Assembly (NCBI GenBank): GCA_016235345.1
Contig: JACRLG010000007.1
Coordinates: 124,001 to 188,000, forward strand
From: Deltaproteobacteria bacterium
Lineage (GTDB): Bacteria > Desulfobacterota > Desulfobacteria > Desulfobacterales > Desulfatibacillaceae
Direction: 5' to 3'
DNA: 64,000 bases
Below, piece after piece: positions 41,087 to 52,100 of the stretch. The first letter of the stretch is position 1, and each line of letters starts with the position of its first letter. A program made the position numbers and the translations under genes. The notes below the pieces were generated by a model, which was given only the letters and a program-made list of their open reading frames with translations, was not told the DNA's origin and searched no databases.

Positions 41087-43618
41087 CTAAGCGCCGCAGC
41101 ATTTCTTGTACTTCTTCCCACTCCCGCAGGGGCAGGGGTCGTTTCGTCCCACCTTGGCGGCGGATCGCTGCTGGGGTTTCCTGCTTTCACCGGAAGAGCC
41201 GTGGGAAAAGGACACCTGCCTTTCCCTTGGCCGCTCGACGGGAAGCTCGGCCTCCTGTGCGGCCTCGGCGGGCATGGCCCGGAAGAGCATGGCCACGGTA
41301 TCCTGCTTTATGCGGGATATGAGGTCCATGAACATCTCGTAGCCTTCCTTCTTGTACTCTATGAGCGGGTTCTGCTGGGCGTAGCCCCGAAGCCCTATTC
41401 CCTCTTTCAGGTGATCCATGGAAAGAAGGTGGTCCTTCCAGAGGTTGTCCACCACCTGAAGCATTATGTATTCCTCAACCCGCCGCATCCAGTCCGAGCC
41501 GAAGGCCTGTTCCTTTTCCGCGTAGAGACTCGTGGTTTCCTCTTCCAATACGGCCAGGAGCCTGTTGGCGTTCATCTCGGCCCTTGCCTTGTCGTCCACG
41601 TTGAGCCTTATGCCGAACTGGGAGAAGACTTCCTCGCCTAAGCTCGCCCAGTTCCATTCCTCCGGCAGGGTGCGGTCATCGGCATAGGTCTGGACAATGA
41701 TTTCGGCCCGTTCGGAGATCATCTCAAGGACCGATTCCCTAAGCTCCCCGCCGGAGAGTATTTCCCGGCGCTGGCGGTAGATCACCTCCCGCTGCTGGTT
41801 CATCACGTCGTCGTATTCGATGAGCTGCTTGCGTATGTCGAAGTTGTGGGCTTCAACCTTGCGCTGAGCGCCCTCTATGGCCCTGCTCACCATTCCGTGC
41901 TCTATGGGCTCGCCCTCCTGAAGCCCAAGGCGGCCCATTATGCCGCCTATGCGCTCGCCCCCGAAGATGCGCAGAAGGTCGTCTTCCAGTGAAAGATAGA
42001 ACCGGCTGCTTCCAGGGTCGCCCTGGCGGCCCGAACGGCCCCGCAACTGGTTGTCTATGCGTCGGCTCTCGTGGCGCTCGGTGCCCAGGATGTGCAGGCC
42101 CCCAAGCCCCACCACGCCCTCGCCCAGGACGATGTCCGTTCCGCGCCCGGCCATGTTGGTGGAGATGGTGACCTGCCCCTTCTGGCCCGCGCCCGCCACG
42201 ATTTCGGCTTCCTTTTCGTGTTGCTTGGCGTTCAGCACCGTGTGGGGAACCCCCTTGCGGGAGAGCATGAGGCTCACCTTCTCGGAGTTGTCTATGGAGA
42301 TGGTGCCCACCAGGACCGGCTGGCCCCGCTTGTGGAGATCGATGATCTCCTCCACCACAGCCGCGTATTTTTCCTTCTGGGTGCGGAAGATCATGTCCGG
42401 GTGGTCGATTCGCACCATGGGCTGGTTGGTGGGGATCACCATGACGTCCAGGTTGTAGATTTTCTTGAATTCGGCGGCCTCGGTGTCGGCGGTTCCGGTC
42501 ATGCCCGCAAGTTTTTCATACATGCGGAAATAGTTCTGGAACGTGATGGAGGCCAGCGTCTGGTTTTCGTTTTCTATTTTCACGTGCTCCTTGGCCTCCA
42601 GCGCCTGGTGGAGCCCCTCGCTGTAGCGCCTGCCCGGCATGGTGCGGCCCGTGAACTCGTCGACTATTATGACTTCGCCGTCCTTTACGATGTAGTCGAC
42701 GTCCCGCCTGAAAAGGGTGTGGGCCTTCAAGGCCTGATTGACGTGATGGAGAATCTCTATGTTGCGGGCGTCGAAAAGGTTTTCCACCGAAAGCATTTTT
42801 TCCGCCTTGGCCACGCCGTCCTCGGTGAGGTTCACCGAGCGGGCCTTTTCGTCCATGACGTAGTCGGCTTCCTTTTTCAGCATGGGAATGATTAAGTCCA
42901 CCTTGTAGTAAAGCTCGGTGGATTTTTCCGCAGGCCCGGAAATTATTAGGGGCGTCCTGGCCTCGTCGATGAGGATGGAGTCCACCTCGTCCACTATGGC
43001 GAAATGGTGGTCGCGCTGCACGAACTCGCCCCTGGTGTACTTCATGTTGTCGCGCAGATAGTCGAAACCGTACTCGTTGTTGGTTCCGTAGGTAATGTCA
43101 CAGTTGTAGGCCGCCCGGCGTTCCTCATCGTCCAGGCCGTGAACGATGGTGCCCACGGTGAGGCCCAGGAAGCGGTATATCTGGCCCATCCACCCGGTGT
43201 CGCGTTTTGCCAGGTAATCGTTCACCGTGACCACGTGAACGCCCCGTCCCGAAAGGGCGTTGAGGTAGGCGGGCAGGGTGGCCACCAGGGTCTTGCCCTC
43301 GCCGGTTTTCATTTCCGCGATCTTGCCCTCGTGCAGCACCACGCCGCCTATGATCTGAACGTCGAAATGGCGCATGTTGAGGACCCGGCGGGAAGCCTCC
43401 CTCACCACCGCGAAGGCGTCCGGCAGGATGTCCTCCAGGGTTTCGCCCTTTGAAAGACGCTCCTTAAGGATCTGTGTCTGGGCGGCGAGCCTTTCGTCGT
43501 CCATGTTTTTGTATTTTTGCTCAAGCTCGTTGACAGCATCGACGACAGGCCCGATGCGCCTGATTTCACGGTCGTTTTTGGTACCGAAGATTTTTTTCAG
43601 AAACTCTTGAATGGACAC
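41087..43618 (-). CDS. secA: Preprotein translocase ATPase SecA
   Basis: An 843-residue motor of the Sec pathway. The start is the GTG at 43618, set by AAGGAG 8 bases upstream; the longer frame to 43720 has no support. Walker A is in [14 protein letters not shown], Walker B in [17 protein letters not shown], and the second helicase lobe carries [12 protein letters not shown] and [13 protein letters not shown]. The preprotein cross-linking domain, helical wing and scaffold are all present, and the C-terminal zinc motif [14 protein letters not shown] (SecB and lipid contact) is intact. It should drive export of the signal-peptide proteins seen nearby. Confidence 0.97.
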   Translation of the reverse strand: MSIQEFLKKIFGTKNDREIRRIGPVVDAVNELEQKYKNMDDERLAAQTQILKERLSKGETLEDILPDAFAVVREASRRVLNMRHFDVQIIGGVVLHEGKIAEMKTGEGKTLVATLPAYLNALSGRGVHVVTVNDYLAKRDTGWMGQIYRFLGLTVGTIVHGLDDEERRAAYNCDITYGTNNEYGFDYLRDNMKYTRGEFVQRDHHFAIVDEVDSILIDEARTPLIISGPAEKSTELYYKVDLIIPMLKKEADYVMDEKARSVNLTEDGVAKAEKMLSVENLFDARNIEILHHVNQALKAHTLFRRDVDYIVKDGEVIIVDEFTGRTMPGRRYSEGLHQALEAKEHVKIENENQTLASITFQNYFRMYEKLAGMTGTADTEAAEFKKIYNLDVMVIPTNQPMVRIDHPDMIFRTQKEKYAAVVEEIIDLHKRGQPVLVGTISIDNSEKVSLMLSRKGVPHTVLNAKQHEKEAEIVAGAGQKGQVTISTNMAGRGTDIVLGEGVVGLGGLHILGTERHESRRIDNQLRGRSGRQGDPGSSRFYLSLEDDLLRIFGGERIGGIMGRLGLQEGEPIEHGMVSRAIEGAQRKVEAHNFDIRKQLIEYDDVMNQQREVIYRQRREILSGGELRESVLEMISERAEIIVQTYADDRTLPEEWNWASLGEEVFSQFGIRLNVDDKARAEMNANRLLAVLEEETTSLYAEKEQAFGSDWMRRVEEYIMLQVVDNLWKDHLLSMDHLKEGIGLRGYAQQNPLIEYKKEGYEMFMDLISRIKQDTVAMLFRAMPAEAAQEAELPVERPRERQVSFSHGSSGESRKPQQRSAAKVGRNDPCPCGSGKKYKKCCGA

Positions 43619-43756
43619 CGGGAAAACTCCTTGGCAAGATGAGGCATGGCCGGGGTATGAAAAAACATGGAAAGATAGCAGGAAGGATGCGCGGGGCGCA
43701 AGAAAAATCCCCCGGCCCAATAATAAGGCAGCGGGGGATACCTTTCAAGTGCGCCC

Positions 43757-43906
43757 GTATAAAAACGCGAATCGCTGTGTCACACATCAAAGCCAAGTTC
43801 GGTCACGTACGAACATCCTGATTTAGCCCAAGAACTCTGCGATTTCTTGGGCGGGTACGCTCCCTCGCCACTCGCTCGCGAGCCGTGTTCATCGTTTTTA
43901 TCCAGG
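43757..43906. repeat. Dispersed palindromic element, copy 5 (expanded)
   Basis: Arms TATAAAAACG (43758-43767) and CGTTTTTATCC (43893-43903) with the ATCGCTGTGTC and GTTCATCG boxes. The inner region is longer than in other copies because an extra hairpin (CCCAAGAA/TTCTTGGG, 43827-43852) sits between the two halves of the GTACG core. It lies in the 397-base gap 43619-44015, downstream of the M23 peptidase gene and upstream of secA; I see no gene in that gap. Confidence 0.78.
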
Positions 43907-44015
43907 CTCAACACGTGCAGTTTTCAAGGCAATTATGAAATTGACTGCAAAACCTCGCGTTGGGAGGTTCCTGGTCGAATGGCCAGTGTTCACCTCACAA
44001 AAACGGATTACCGGT

Positions 44016-44990
44016 TCAGGCGGCCCTCATGTATTTTTCGGGATTGACGGGGTTGCCGTTAAGGCGGACCTCGTAGTGGAGATGGGGGCCGGTGCTTTGT
44101 CCGGTGCTGCCCACAAGGCCGATTATGTCCCCCTTTTTGACCGTGGAGCCCTCCCTGACCAGGATGGCGGAAAGGTGGCCGTAGAGGGTTTCGGTGCTTT
44201 TCCCGTGATCCATCATGATGGCGTTGCCGTATCCGCTCTTGCGGCCCGCGAAGCTGACCACTCCGGCGGCGGGTGCCGCAACGGGGGTGCCGGTGGGGGC
44301 GCTGATGTCGATGCCCTTGTGGAGTTCCCAACCGCTGGAAAAGGGGGAGACGCGGTAACCGAAGACCGAGGAAATCTCGCCGTTGACGGGCGACATGGAG
44401 GGCACCGTGTTGTTTAGTTCGCGCTGCTGGTCCTCAAGCCTTTTCAGGAGTGCGCCGAACTGGGCCTCCTGCTCAAGGGAAACCGAGGCGAGTTCGCCCG
44501 CCATCTGGTTCACGTCCTTGAATCCGCCGCTTTCGCTAACGTTCAGGGAGAGCCTGGAGGGGAAATCACGGGTTGAGCCGCCGCCCACGCCAAGGCCCTT
44601 TTTGTTGACAACCCTGCGGTCGATGTCGGTTATGATTCGGATTTTCTTCTCGAACTCCTTGAGATCGGCCAGGTTGTCGCGCACCTCGTTCAACTGCCGG
44701 GCGACGAATTCCATCTGCTCCCTCTGGTCGACCAACTCCTTTTGCTGGGAAAGGATGGTGCTTTTCTGGCCTTTTAGAGCCTCCTTCTGGTTTGCCAGAA
44801 GCTCCTGCATGGCGCGGGCCTGTTCCTTGGCGTCCTTAAGCCTTGAATACTCGTGGACAAGGTAGCCTGTGGACACCGCCGCGACCAGAAGAAAAACCGC
44901 GACAGCGGCCAGAATCTTGGGGGAGAGGGATAAACGACGGGGATAAGGCGACTTTCCGTGGAACAGATAGAGCGTGAACTTTGAGTCCAT
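44016..44990 (-). CDS. Membrane-anchored M23 (LytM-type) peptidase
   Basis: A 324-residue envelope protein: a short cytoplasmic head, one membrane helix (ILAAVAVFLLVAAVSTGYLV, about 27-46), a coiled coil (about 50-125) and a C-terminal LytM domain (about 215-320). The zinc site is intact: HKGIDISAPTGTPV (H and D of the first motif) and HLHYEVRLNG (HxH), with YGHLS between. It can therefore cleave peptide cross-links in peptidoglycan, unlike the degenerate activator EnvC/NlpD proteins. The ATG at 44990 has AAAGGAG upstream. Confidence 0.92.
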   Translation of the reverse strand: MDSKFTLYLFHGKSPYPRRLSLSPKILAAVAVFLLVAAVSTGYLVHEYSRLKDAKEQARAMQELLANQKEALKGQKSTILSQQKELVDQREQMEFVARQLNEVRDNLADLKEFEKKIRIITDIDRRVVNKKGLGVGGGSTRDFPSRLSLNVSESGGFKDVNQMAGELASVSLEQEAQFGALLKRLEDQQRELNNTVPSMSPVNGEISSVFGYRVSPFSSGWELHKGIDISAPTGTPVAAPAAGVVSFAGRKSGYGNAIMMDHGKSTETLYGHLSAILVREGSTVKKGDIIGLVGSTGQSTGPHLHYEVRLNGNPVNPEKYMRAA

Positions 44991-45568
44991 TACGCGCTCC
45001 TTTCGTAAACCTTAACCTCAGGCGGCTACGTCCCGAAAACGGTTTCCCCCGGTTGAAAAAAAACATGGATCATTTAAGTGGGGGGAAATTCTGCGCAGCG
45101 GATAACGAGCGAATTGTCTCTTTCCGCCGGCTTTCGGGAAGCGGGAAAAATCTCTCCGGACTTTCATTCCGGAGGTTTTTTCCTTCCGGGCCGCTGCCTT
45201 GCAACAACGCGTAGCCTGGATCGATTCTGAGGTTTTATGCTGTGGCGACGGAACGGAAGATTGATTTAGGGTCGTGGCCATCCCGGCAAAAAAACCCGGC
45301 AGGATGGTCCGAAAGCGCCGCCAGTTAAAATCAAAAAGACCCTATGGGGTGTAACCTCCTTATTTTGTTGTCTAAAAAGCATCAACAGTGTGTCTGGCCC
45401 AAAAGCATGGCTCACGGGTGCTGTTCCGTCAGCCAAATTTACCGGTTTGATACCATCGGCATTTCTGCTTGTCAAGGCGAAAAAAAGGGTGGCCCCGCGC
45501 CTGGCGCGGAACCACCCCAAGGCTCTCCTTTTGTTTCGGCTTTTGCTTTTCCTATTCGTCACCGCGTC
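44991..45568. other. Gene-free region with hairpins
   Basis: A 578-base stretch between the M23 peptidase start and the palindromic element at 45569. No open frame here has a ribosome site or recognisable product. It contains the terminator-like hairpin at 45154-45181 and a second hairpin near 45278-45308 (CCATCC/GGATGG around a T7 run). A short plus-strand RNA ending at about 45181 is possible. Confidence 0.5.
45154..45181 (+). terminator. Intrinsic terminator with no upstream gene
   Basis: CTCCGGA (45154-45160) and TCCGGAG (45168-45174) pair around a 7-base loop, followed by G and TTTTTT. There is no plus-strand gene upstream, so it may end a small RNA or the divergent antisense transcript of the M23 region. 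On the minus strand it is followed by AGATTTTT, so it may work in both directions. Confidence 0.65.
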
Positions 45569-45692
45569 CAGGCGTTCTGAAAGCGATGAAATGCAAGGAA
45601 GCGTGGGCGGGCCGGGGAGGATGCGTACTAAATGTACGTGACGACCCGGCCCGCCCGCGCTGACACAGCAGTTCGCGCTTTCAGGACGCCTG
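45569..45692. repeat. Dispersed palindromic element, copy 6 (3' end of radical SAM gene)
   Basis: Arms CAGGCGTTCTGAAAGCG (45569-45585) and CGCTTTCAGGACGCCTG (45676-45692) pair with one mismatch. The boxes CGATGAAATGCAAGG and CACAGCAGTTCGCG are conserved, and the inner stem is GGGCGGGCCGGG/CCCGGCCCGCCC. The right arm contains the stop codon (45681-45683) and last codons of the radical SAM gene. Confidence 0.88.
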
Positions 45693-47186
45693 AACCATGC
45701 GGCGGGTGATGGTGTGAAGGTGATGGCCTACTATGGAGAACTTCACCGCCTCCCCGAACACCCCGAAATTCTTCATGTTGCGCCCGATGAACTTTAAGTA
45801 CGAGAGCCCGTAGGGGGTGAAGGGCTGGCGGGCCAGGGAGCGCACCAGCATGAGAATTTCCGCCGCCCTTATCTGTCTTGGCGGCAGGGACTTGGTGTCG
45901 ATGTTATCCAGAATCTTGTTGCAGCGCTCGAAGTAGTTGGAGAGGTTCACGTCGTAGATGGTGTTCAAGACCTTGCAGTAGCCGTCGCGGAGTTTTACGG
46001 CATCCTGGCGGGTGACGAAGTTGGCCGCCTCGCAGCTCGTGTTGTTGCCGTCCGAGGCCGAGAGAAGCCTTCCCTCGCTCTTTAGCCTGTTGAAAAGATC
46101 GGTTCCGGGAAGGGCGGTGAGAAGCCCCACCATGGCGCGGGCTATGCCGGTTTCCTGGATGAATTTTATCTGGCGTTCGGCTATGTCTTCGGTGTCCGAG
46201 TCAAAGCCTAAAATGAACCCGGCCATGACCTCTATGCCGTAGGACTGGATTTTTTTTATCGCAGAGGGCATGTCGCATTTTAAGTTCTGGGTCTTGCCGG
46301 TTTCCGCGAGGCCCTCCGCCGATGGAGTTTCTATGCCGATGAAGACCTCGTTGAAGGCCGCGTCCCGCATGGCCGCAAGAAGCGCGTCGTCCTCTGCCAG
46401 GTTTATGCTGGCCTCGGTGAAAAAGCGGAAGGGGTGGCGGTGAATTTTCTGCCATTCGATCATGGCGGGCAGAAGCTCGTCCTTCACCCGGCCCTTGTTG
46501 CCTATGAAATTGTCGTCCACCATGAAAACCGCGCCGCGCCATCCCAGGCTGTAGAGCTTTTCCATTTCGAGCAGCATGGAGTGGGCGGATTTTAAGCGCG
46601 GCCTGTTGCCGTAAACCTTCCAGATGTCGCAGAACTCGCAGTGAAAGGGGCAGCCCCGCGAATACTGTATGGACATGGATGCGTACTTGTTCATTTTCAG
46701 AAGCTCGAACCGGGGTATGCGCACCGTGGCCATATCGGGCTTTGTTTCCGCCCTGTAGTCGGTTTTGGCCTCGCCTTTTTCAAGGTCCCTGAAAAACACA
46801 GGAAGGATTTCCTCGGCCTCGCCCAGAATGAAGTGGTCGACCCCCGTGATCTCTTCACGGCTTCCGCTGGGATAGGGGCCGCCCGCCACCACGGTTTTTC
46901 CGGCGGCTTTGGCGCGGGCCACCACCTTTTTGAAGGAGTCCTTCTGAACTATCATGGCCGAGACGAAAACCATGTCGGCCCAGGAAAGGAGCTTGTCCGA
47001 AAGTTTTTCGATATTTTCGTCCACGAGGCGGACGTCGTAAGTGTCGGGAATGTAGGATGCGATGGTGACAAGGCCCAGGGGCGGCATGGCGCTTTTTTTG
47101 TGGATGAAGGAAAGGGCGTACTTGAAGCTCCAGTAGGTTTCGCGGGGGGCTTCGGGATAGACGAGGAGAATGCGACGGGGTTTCAT
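45681..47186 (-). CDS. B12-binding-type radical SAM protein with DUF4070-like tail
   Basis: A 501-residue enzyme of the BchE-like class. An N-terminal Rossmann B12-binding-type domain (ILLVYPEAPRETYWSFKYAL to about residue 150) precedes a radical SAM domain with the cluster motif GCPFHCEFCD (CxxxCxxC, about residue 190) and GIETPSAEGLAETGK; the C-terminal 140 residues match the DUF4070 extension. The DxHxxG cobalamin motif is absent, so B12 may bind base-off without His. Related proteins methylate or rearrange lipids or tetrapyrroles; the substrate is unknown. Its last codons lie in the palindromic element. Confidence 0.88.
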   Translation of the reverse strand: MKPRRILLVYPEAPRETYWSFKYALSFIHKKSAMPPLGLVTIASYIPDTYDVRLVDENIEKLSDKLLSWADMVFVSAMIVQKDSFKKVVARAKAAGKTVVAGGPYPSGSREEITGVDHFILGEAEEILPVFFRDLEKGEAKTDYRAETKPDMATVRIPRFELLKMNKYASMSIQYSRGCPFHCEFCDIWKVYGNRPRLKSAHSMLLEMEKLYSLGWRGAVFMVDDNFIGNKGRVKDELLPAMIEWQKIHRHPFRFFTEASINLAEDDALLAAMRDAAFNEVFIGIETPSAEGLAETGKTQNLKCDMPSAIKKIQSYGIEVMAGFILGFDSDTEDIAERQIKFIQETGIARAMVGLLTALPGTDLFNRLKSEGRLLSASDGNNTSCEAANFVTRQDAVKLRDGYCKVLNTIYDVNLSNYFERCNKILDNIDTKSLPPRQIRAAEILMLVRSLARQPFTPYGLSYLKFIGRNMKNFGVFGEAVKFSIVGHHLHTITRRMVQAS

Positions 47187-47438
47187 GGGCGTTGTCCTTC
47201 ATTTTGGAGGTATTGCGGAAAAAACACACCAGATTGTTCACCGCCCGGTTTATTATAATTTATACCCAAAAATTTTTTTGTACAGCCTATCTGCCTGTTT
47301 TTACATTTGTTTTACACGCCGGAAATATTGGAACACGGTTAAAAAACTTAAGGGATTGCCTTCAAAGGCCATATTTGGTATCTGATTTCTTTTGACCGCG
47401 AGAGCTTTTATCTGAACAACACACCCCCGGAGGCCCCC

Positions 47439-48902
47439 ATGAATCCTATTATACCGGCGGAAGCCTTTTCATTTGACGATGTGCTTATCCTGCCGGCCTA
47501 TTCCGACGTCGTCCCGAAGGACGTTGAAGTGAAAACCCGCCTTTCCCGCGAAATCGCCTTGAACATCCCCATCGTGTCGGCGGCCATGGACACCGTCACC
47601 GAAAGCCAGACCTGCATAAGCTTGGCAAGGGAAGGGGGCCTGGGCTTCATCCACAGGAACATGAGCATAGCGAACCAGATACTGGAGCTGGACAAGGTCA
47701 AAAAGTCCGAGAGCGGCATGATAGTGGACCCGGTCACCATTGACCCGGACCAGACCGTGGAAGAGGTGCTGGCCCTCATGGAGCGCTACCGCATATCGGG
47801 TGTTCCGGTGACCAGGGGCGAGAAGCTCGTGGGCATAGTGACCAACCGGGACCTTCGTTTCGAGACCAGGATGGACAAGCGGGTCTCGGAGATCATGACC
47901 AAGGACAAGCTGGTCACGGTGCCCGAAGGCACCACACTTGAAAGCGCCAAGGAGCTTCTGCACGAGCACCGCATAGAAAAACTGCTGGTGGTGAACGCGA
48001 AGGGCGGCCTTGTGGGTCTCATCACCATAAAGGACATCGAAAAGATCAAAAAATACCCCAACTCCTGCAAGGACGCCCGTGGACGCCTTCGGGCCGGGGC
48101 TGCGGTGGGCGTGGGGCCGGACATGGAGGAGCGCGCGGCGGCCCTGGTGGCGGCGGACGTGGACATCCTTCTCATCGACACATCCCACGGGCACACCAAA
48201 AACGTGCTGGACGCGGTGCGCACCTTAAAGGCGAATCATCCCGGCATGGAGGTCATCGCCGGAAACGTAGCCACCGGGGATGGCGCGGAAGCCCTCATCA
48301 GGGCGGGGGTGGCGGGAGTCAAGGTGGGCATCGGGCCCGGCTCCATCTGCACCACCCGCATAGTGGCTGGGGCGGGCGTCCCCCAGGTCACCGCCATCAT
48401 GAACTGCCGGGAGGCCTGCGACAGCCACGGGGTGCCCCTTATAGCGGACGGCGGAATCAAGTATTCGGGCGACGTCACCAAGGCCATCGGCGCGGGCGCG
48501 AACTGCGTTATGATAGGCGGCCTCTTTGCCGGAACCGAGGAAAGCCCCGGCGAGATGATCATCTTTCAGGGCCGCTCCTACAAGGTCTATCGCGGCATGG
48601 GCTCCCTGGAGGCCATGAAGCAGGGCAGCCGGGACCGCTACCACCAACAGGACACGGCGGAGGAGGACAAGCTGGTGCCCGAAGGCATAGTGGGCCGGGT
48701 TCCCTATCGGGGAAGCCTTACCGGCAACATCCACCAGCTTGTGGGCGGCCTGAAATCCGGCATGGGCTACGCAGGCTGCCGCACCATAGACGAGCTTCGG
48801 GAAAGGGCGCGCTTCATTAAGATCACGGCGTCGGGCCTGAAGGAGAGCCATGTGCACGATGTCATCATCACCAAAGAAGCTCCGAACTACCGCTTAGAAT
48901 AG
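47439..48902 (+). CDS. guaB: IMP dehydrogenase GuaB
   Basis: A 487-residue enzyme for the rate-limiting step of guanine nucleotide synthesis (IMP to XMP with NAD). The barrel is interrupted by two CBS domains (about residues 95-205) that bind ATP/GTP and regulate. The catalytic Cys is in [15 protein letters not shown] (about residue 305), [11 protein letters not shown] binds phosphate and the mobile flap is at [10 protein letters not shown] to QGSRDRYHQ. The gene is preceded by an AT-rich 250-base region that should hold its promoter and is followed by palindromic element copy 7. Confidence 0.97.
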   Translation: MNPIIPAEAFSFDDVLILPAYSDVVPKDVEVKTRLSREIALNIPIVSAAMDTVTESQTCISLAREGGLGFIHRNMSIANQILELDKVKKSESGMIVDPVTIDPDQTVEEVLALMERYRISGVPVTRGEKLVGIVTNRDLRFETRMDKRVSEIMTKDKLVTVPEGTTLESAKELLHEHRIEKLLVVNAKGGLVGLITIKDIEKIKKYPNSCKDARGRLRAGAAVGVGPDMEERAAALVAADVDILLIDTSHGHTKNVLDAVRTLKANHPGMEVIAGNVATGDGAEALIRAGVAGVKVGIGPGSICTTRIVAGAGVPQVTAIMNCREACDSHGVPLIADGGIKYSGDVTKAIGAGANCVMIGGLFAGTEESPGEMIIFQGRSYKVYRGMGSLEAMKQGSRDRYHQQDTAEEDKLVPEGIVGRVPYRGSLTGNIHQLVGGLKSGMGYAGCRTIDELRERARFIKITASGLKESHVHDVIITKEAPNYRLE

Positions 48903-48905
48903 GGA

Positions 48906-49026
48906 AGGTCGTCTACAAGCGCGAATTGCTGTGTCAAACTTCGCCGGGCGCGGTGCGCACGTATACTCGATACGCTTACGCCCGCGCCCGGCTCGTTTTC
49001 CTTGCACTTCATCGCTTGTGATCTGC
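48906..49026. repeat. Dispersed palindromic element, copy 7 (3' end of guaB)
   Basis: Arms ACAAGCG (48915-48921) and CGCTTGT (49013-49019), extended imperfectly to 16 bases, with the boxes CGAATTGCTGTGTC and CTTGCACTTCATCG intact. The inner stem is GCCGGGCGCGG/CCGCGCCCGGC around CACGTATACTCGATACG. It starts 4 bases after the guaB stop codon. Confidence 0.82.
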
Positions 49027-49181
49027 CTTTGCGTGGCGGGATGAAAAAAGTACAAACTTTAAGGAATCACAAAATTTTCAGTAGGTTTGGTGGGTTAAGC
49101 GCGGTCGCGCAGGTTCACCAAACATCTTTTTTAGGACCTCCCTTTTAAATTACCTTGGATTTTACCTGAGGGTTTTACTTC

Positions 49182-52100
49182 ATGAGCAATTTTGTACATC
49201 TCCACGTTCATACCGAATACAGCCTGCTGGACGGGGCCATAAGGCTCGGTCCGCTAATGAAAAGGGTGAAGGCCCTGGGCATGGATTCCGTGGCCATTAC
49301 CGACCACGGCTCCATGTACGGCATCGTGGAGTTTTACGAGAAGGCGAAAAAGGAGGGCATAAAGCCCATAATCGGATGCGAGTTTTACGTGGCAAGGGAG
49401 AGCCGCCGCGACAGGATACCCAACGAGAAAAACTTCCACATGGTCTTGCTGGCAAGGGACCGCGAGGGCTACGAGAACCTGTGCTATCTCGCCTCCATCG
49501 CCTGGCTCGAGGGACATTACTACAAGCCCCGTATAGACAGGGAAGTCCTCGAAAGCCACGCGGGCGGCCTCACCTGCCTCACGGCCTGCCTCCAGGGTGA
49601 GATTCCCCAGCTCATAGGGGCCGGAAGGCTGGATGACGCCGACAGGGCGGCCCTCTGGTACAAGGAGCTTTTCGGGGCCGATCATTTTTTCCTGGAGATT
49701 CAGAACAACGGAATCCCGGAGCAGGAAAAGCTCAACCGGGCGCTCATCGAAATGGGCCGCCGCCTGGATATCGGCCTTGTGGCCACCAACGACTGCCATT
49801 ACCTGGCCGCAGAGGACGCCGAAGCCCACGAGGTGCTGCTCTGCGTGGGCACCAAGACCACCATGAACGATCCCAACCGGTTCAGGTTTTCCACCACCGA
49901 GCTTTATCTCAAAAGCCCGCAGGAAATGGAGAGCTACTTCAAAGACGTTCCCGAAGCCATTTCAAACACGAAGCGCATAGCCGACTCCGTGACCCTGGAA
50001 CTCGATCTCGGAAACCACTACCTGCCGGTTTTCCCGGTTCCCGAGGGCGAGACCCAGGCCGGCCTTTTCGAGAAGAACGCGCGCGCGGGCCTTGAAAAAC
50101 GGCTGGCCCAGGCGCGGGCCTTGAACCGCCCGCTGGATGAAGCCGCATACCGCAAGCGCCTTGATTACGAAATAGGCGTAATAAAGGACATGGAGTTTCC
50201 GGGATACTTTCTCATCGTGGCCGACTTCATAGGCTGGGCCAAGGCAAACGACATACCGGTGGGGCCGGGGCGCGGCTCGGCGGCGGGAAGCCTCGTGGCA
50301 TGGTCCCTTGAGATAACCGACCTAAACCCCATGGCCTACGGGCTTCTGTTCGAGAGGTTCCTGAATCCGGGCCGCAAGAGCCTTCCGGATATCGACGTGG
50401 ATTTCTGCACCGAAAACCGGCACCGGGTCATTGAGTACGTGCGGCAAAAATACGGCGAAGACAGGGTGGCCCAGATAATCACCTTCGGAAGCATGAAGGC
50501 CAAGGCCGCCATACGCGACGTCGGCAGGGCTCTGGGCATCCCGCTATCCGAGGTTGACGTAATAGCCAAGTTGGTGCCCGAAGGCCCCAAAGTGAATCTT
50601 GCCGAGGCCATTGAAAAGGAGCCTCGAATCAAGGCCCTCGCAGGCGCCGACCCAAGGATCGAAAAGCTCCTGAAATACGCCCTCCTGCTGGAAAACATGC
50701 CCCGGCATTCCTCGGTGCACGCGGCGGGCGTGGTGATCTCCGACCACAGGCCCCTTAAGAGCCATCTGCCCCTGGCACGGCCCGGAGACAGCGAAACCGT
50801 CACCCAGTTTGAAATGGGCTACGTGGAAAAAATAGGGCTGGTGAAGTTCGACTTCCTGGCCCTCAGAAACCTCACCGTGATAGCGGCCACCCTGCGCCTC
50901 ATAAGGGAGCAGGGCAAGACCCCGCCGGACCTTTCCATCCTCGATTTCGACGACAAGGACACATACCGCCTGATACAGAAGGGCGACACCACGGGCGTTT
51001 TCCAGCTTGAATCGAGCGGCATGAAAAACATGCTGGTGAGATTGAAGCCCGAAAACTTCAACGACATCATTGCCGCAGTGGCCCTCTACCGGCCCGGCCC
51101 TTTGGGCAGCGGCATGGTGGAAAATTACATCGCGGGCAAGCACGGGGAAATGAAGGTCACCTACCTTTTCCCCGAACTCGAACCCATCCTTAAAGAAACC
51201 TTCGGCATAATCCTCTACCAGGAACAGGTCATGCAGATCGCCGTGGCCCTGGCCAGGTTCAGCCTGGGCGAAGCCGACAACTTGAGAAAGGCCATGGGGA
51301 AGAAAATCCCCGAAATCATGGCCAAGCAGAAGGTGCGCTTCCTGGAGGGAACCGACGAGGCCAGCTTCGATCACAAGATGTCGTCCACCCTTTTCGATCT
51401 CATGGCCCAGTTCGCCGAATACGGGTTCAACAAGAGCCACAGCGCCACCTACGCGGTGGTCACCTACCAGACCGCCTATCTCAAGGCCCACTACCCCGTG
51501 GAGTTCATGGCGGCGCTTTTGACCTCGGAATCGGGCAACACCGACGGCGTGGTGAAGTTCCTGGCCGAGTGCAAGGTCTGCGACGTCACAGTCGCCCCCC
51601 CTGACATCAACCACGGGGCCAAGGATTTTTCGGTGTCCGGCGGACGCATCCTCTTCGGCCTTGCTGCGGTGAAAAACGTGGGCGAGGGCGCGGTGGAGTC
51701 AATACTCGAAAGCCGCAAAAGCGGCCCGTTCAAGGACATTTTCGATTTCTGCGAGCGTGTGGATACCAGGAAGGTCAACAAGAGGGTCCTGGAAGCACTG
51801 GTGAAATGCGGGGCCTTCGATTCCCTGCACGCCAACCGGGCGGCCCTGTTCGACTCCCTGGATGCGGCGGTGGAGCACGGCCAGCGGGTTCAGAAGGAAA
51901 AGAACGACCCCCAGATGAGCCTTTTCGACATGCTTTCGCCCAAGGACGCCCAGGCCTTCAAGCCCTCGCTCTCGAAAATCGGCGAGTGGCCCAAAGACCT
52001 CCTCCTGGCCTACGAAAAAGAGGCCCTGGGGCTTTTCGTCTCAGGCCACCCCCTGGACGCCCATGCGGAAATCCTCGACCAGTTCACCGACGCCGACACC

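Noticed and set aside
45266-45562. 98-codon minus-strand frame upstream of the M23 gene
   Set aside because: No ribosome site, no recognisable fold, and it spans hairpins in a gene-free region.
310-49026. Palindromic elements as simple rho-independent terminators
   Set aside because: The elements are 120-150 bp with conserved boxes, occur in both orientations and mostly lack a terminal T-run after the stem, so ordinary intrinsic termination does not explain them.
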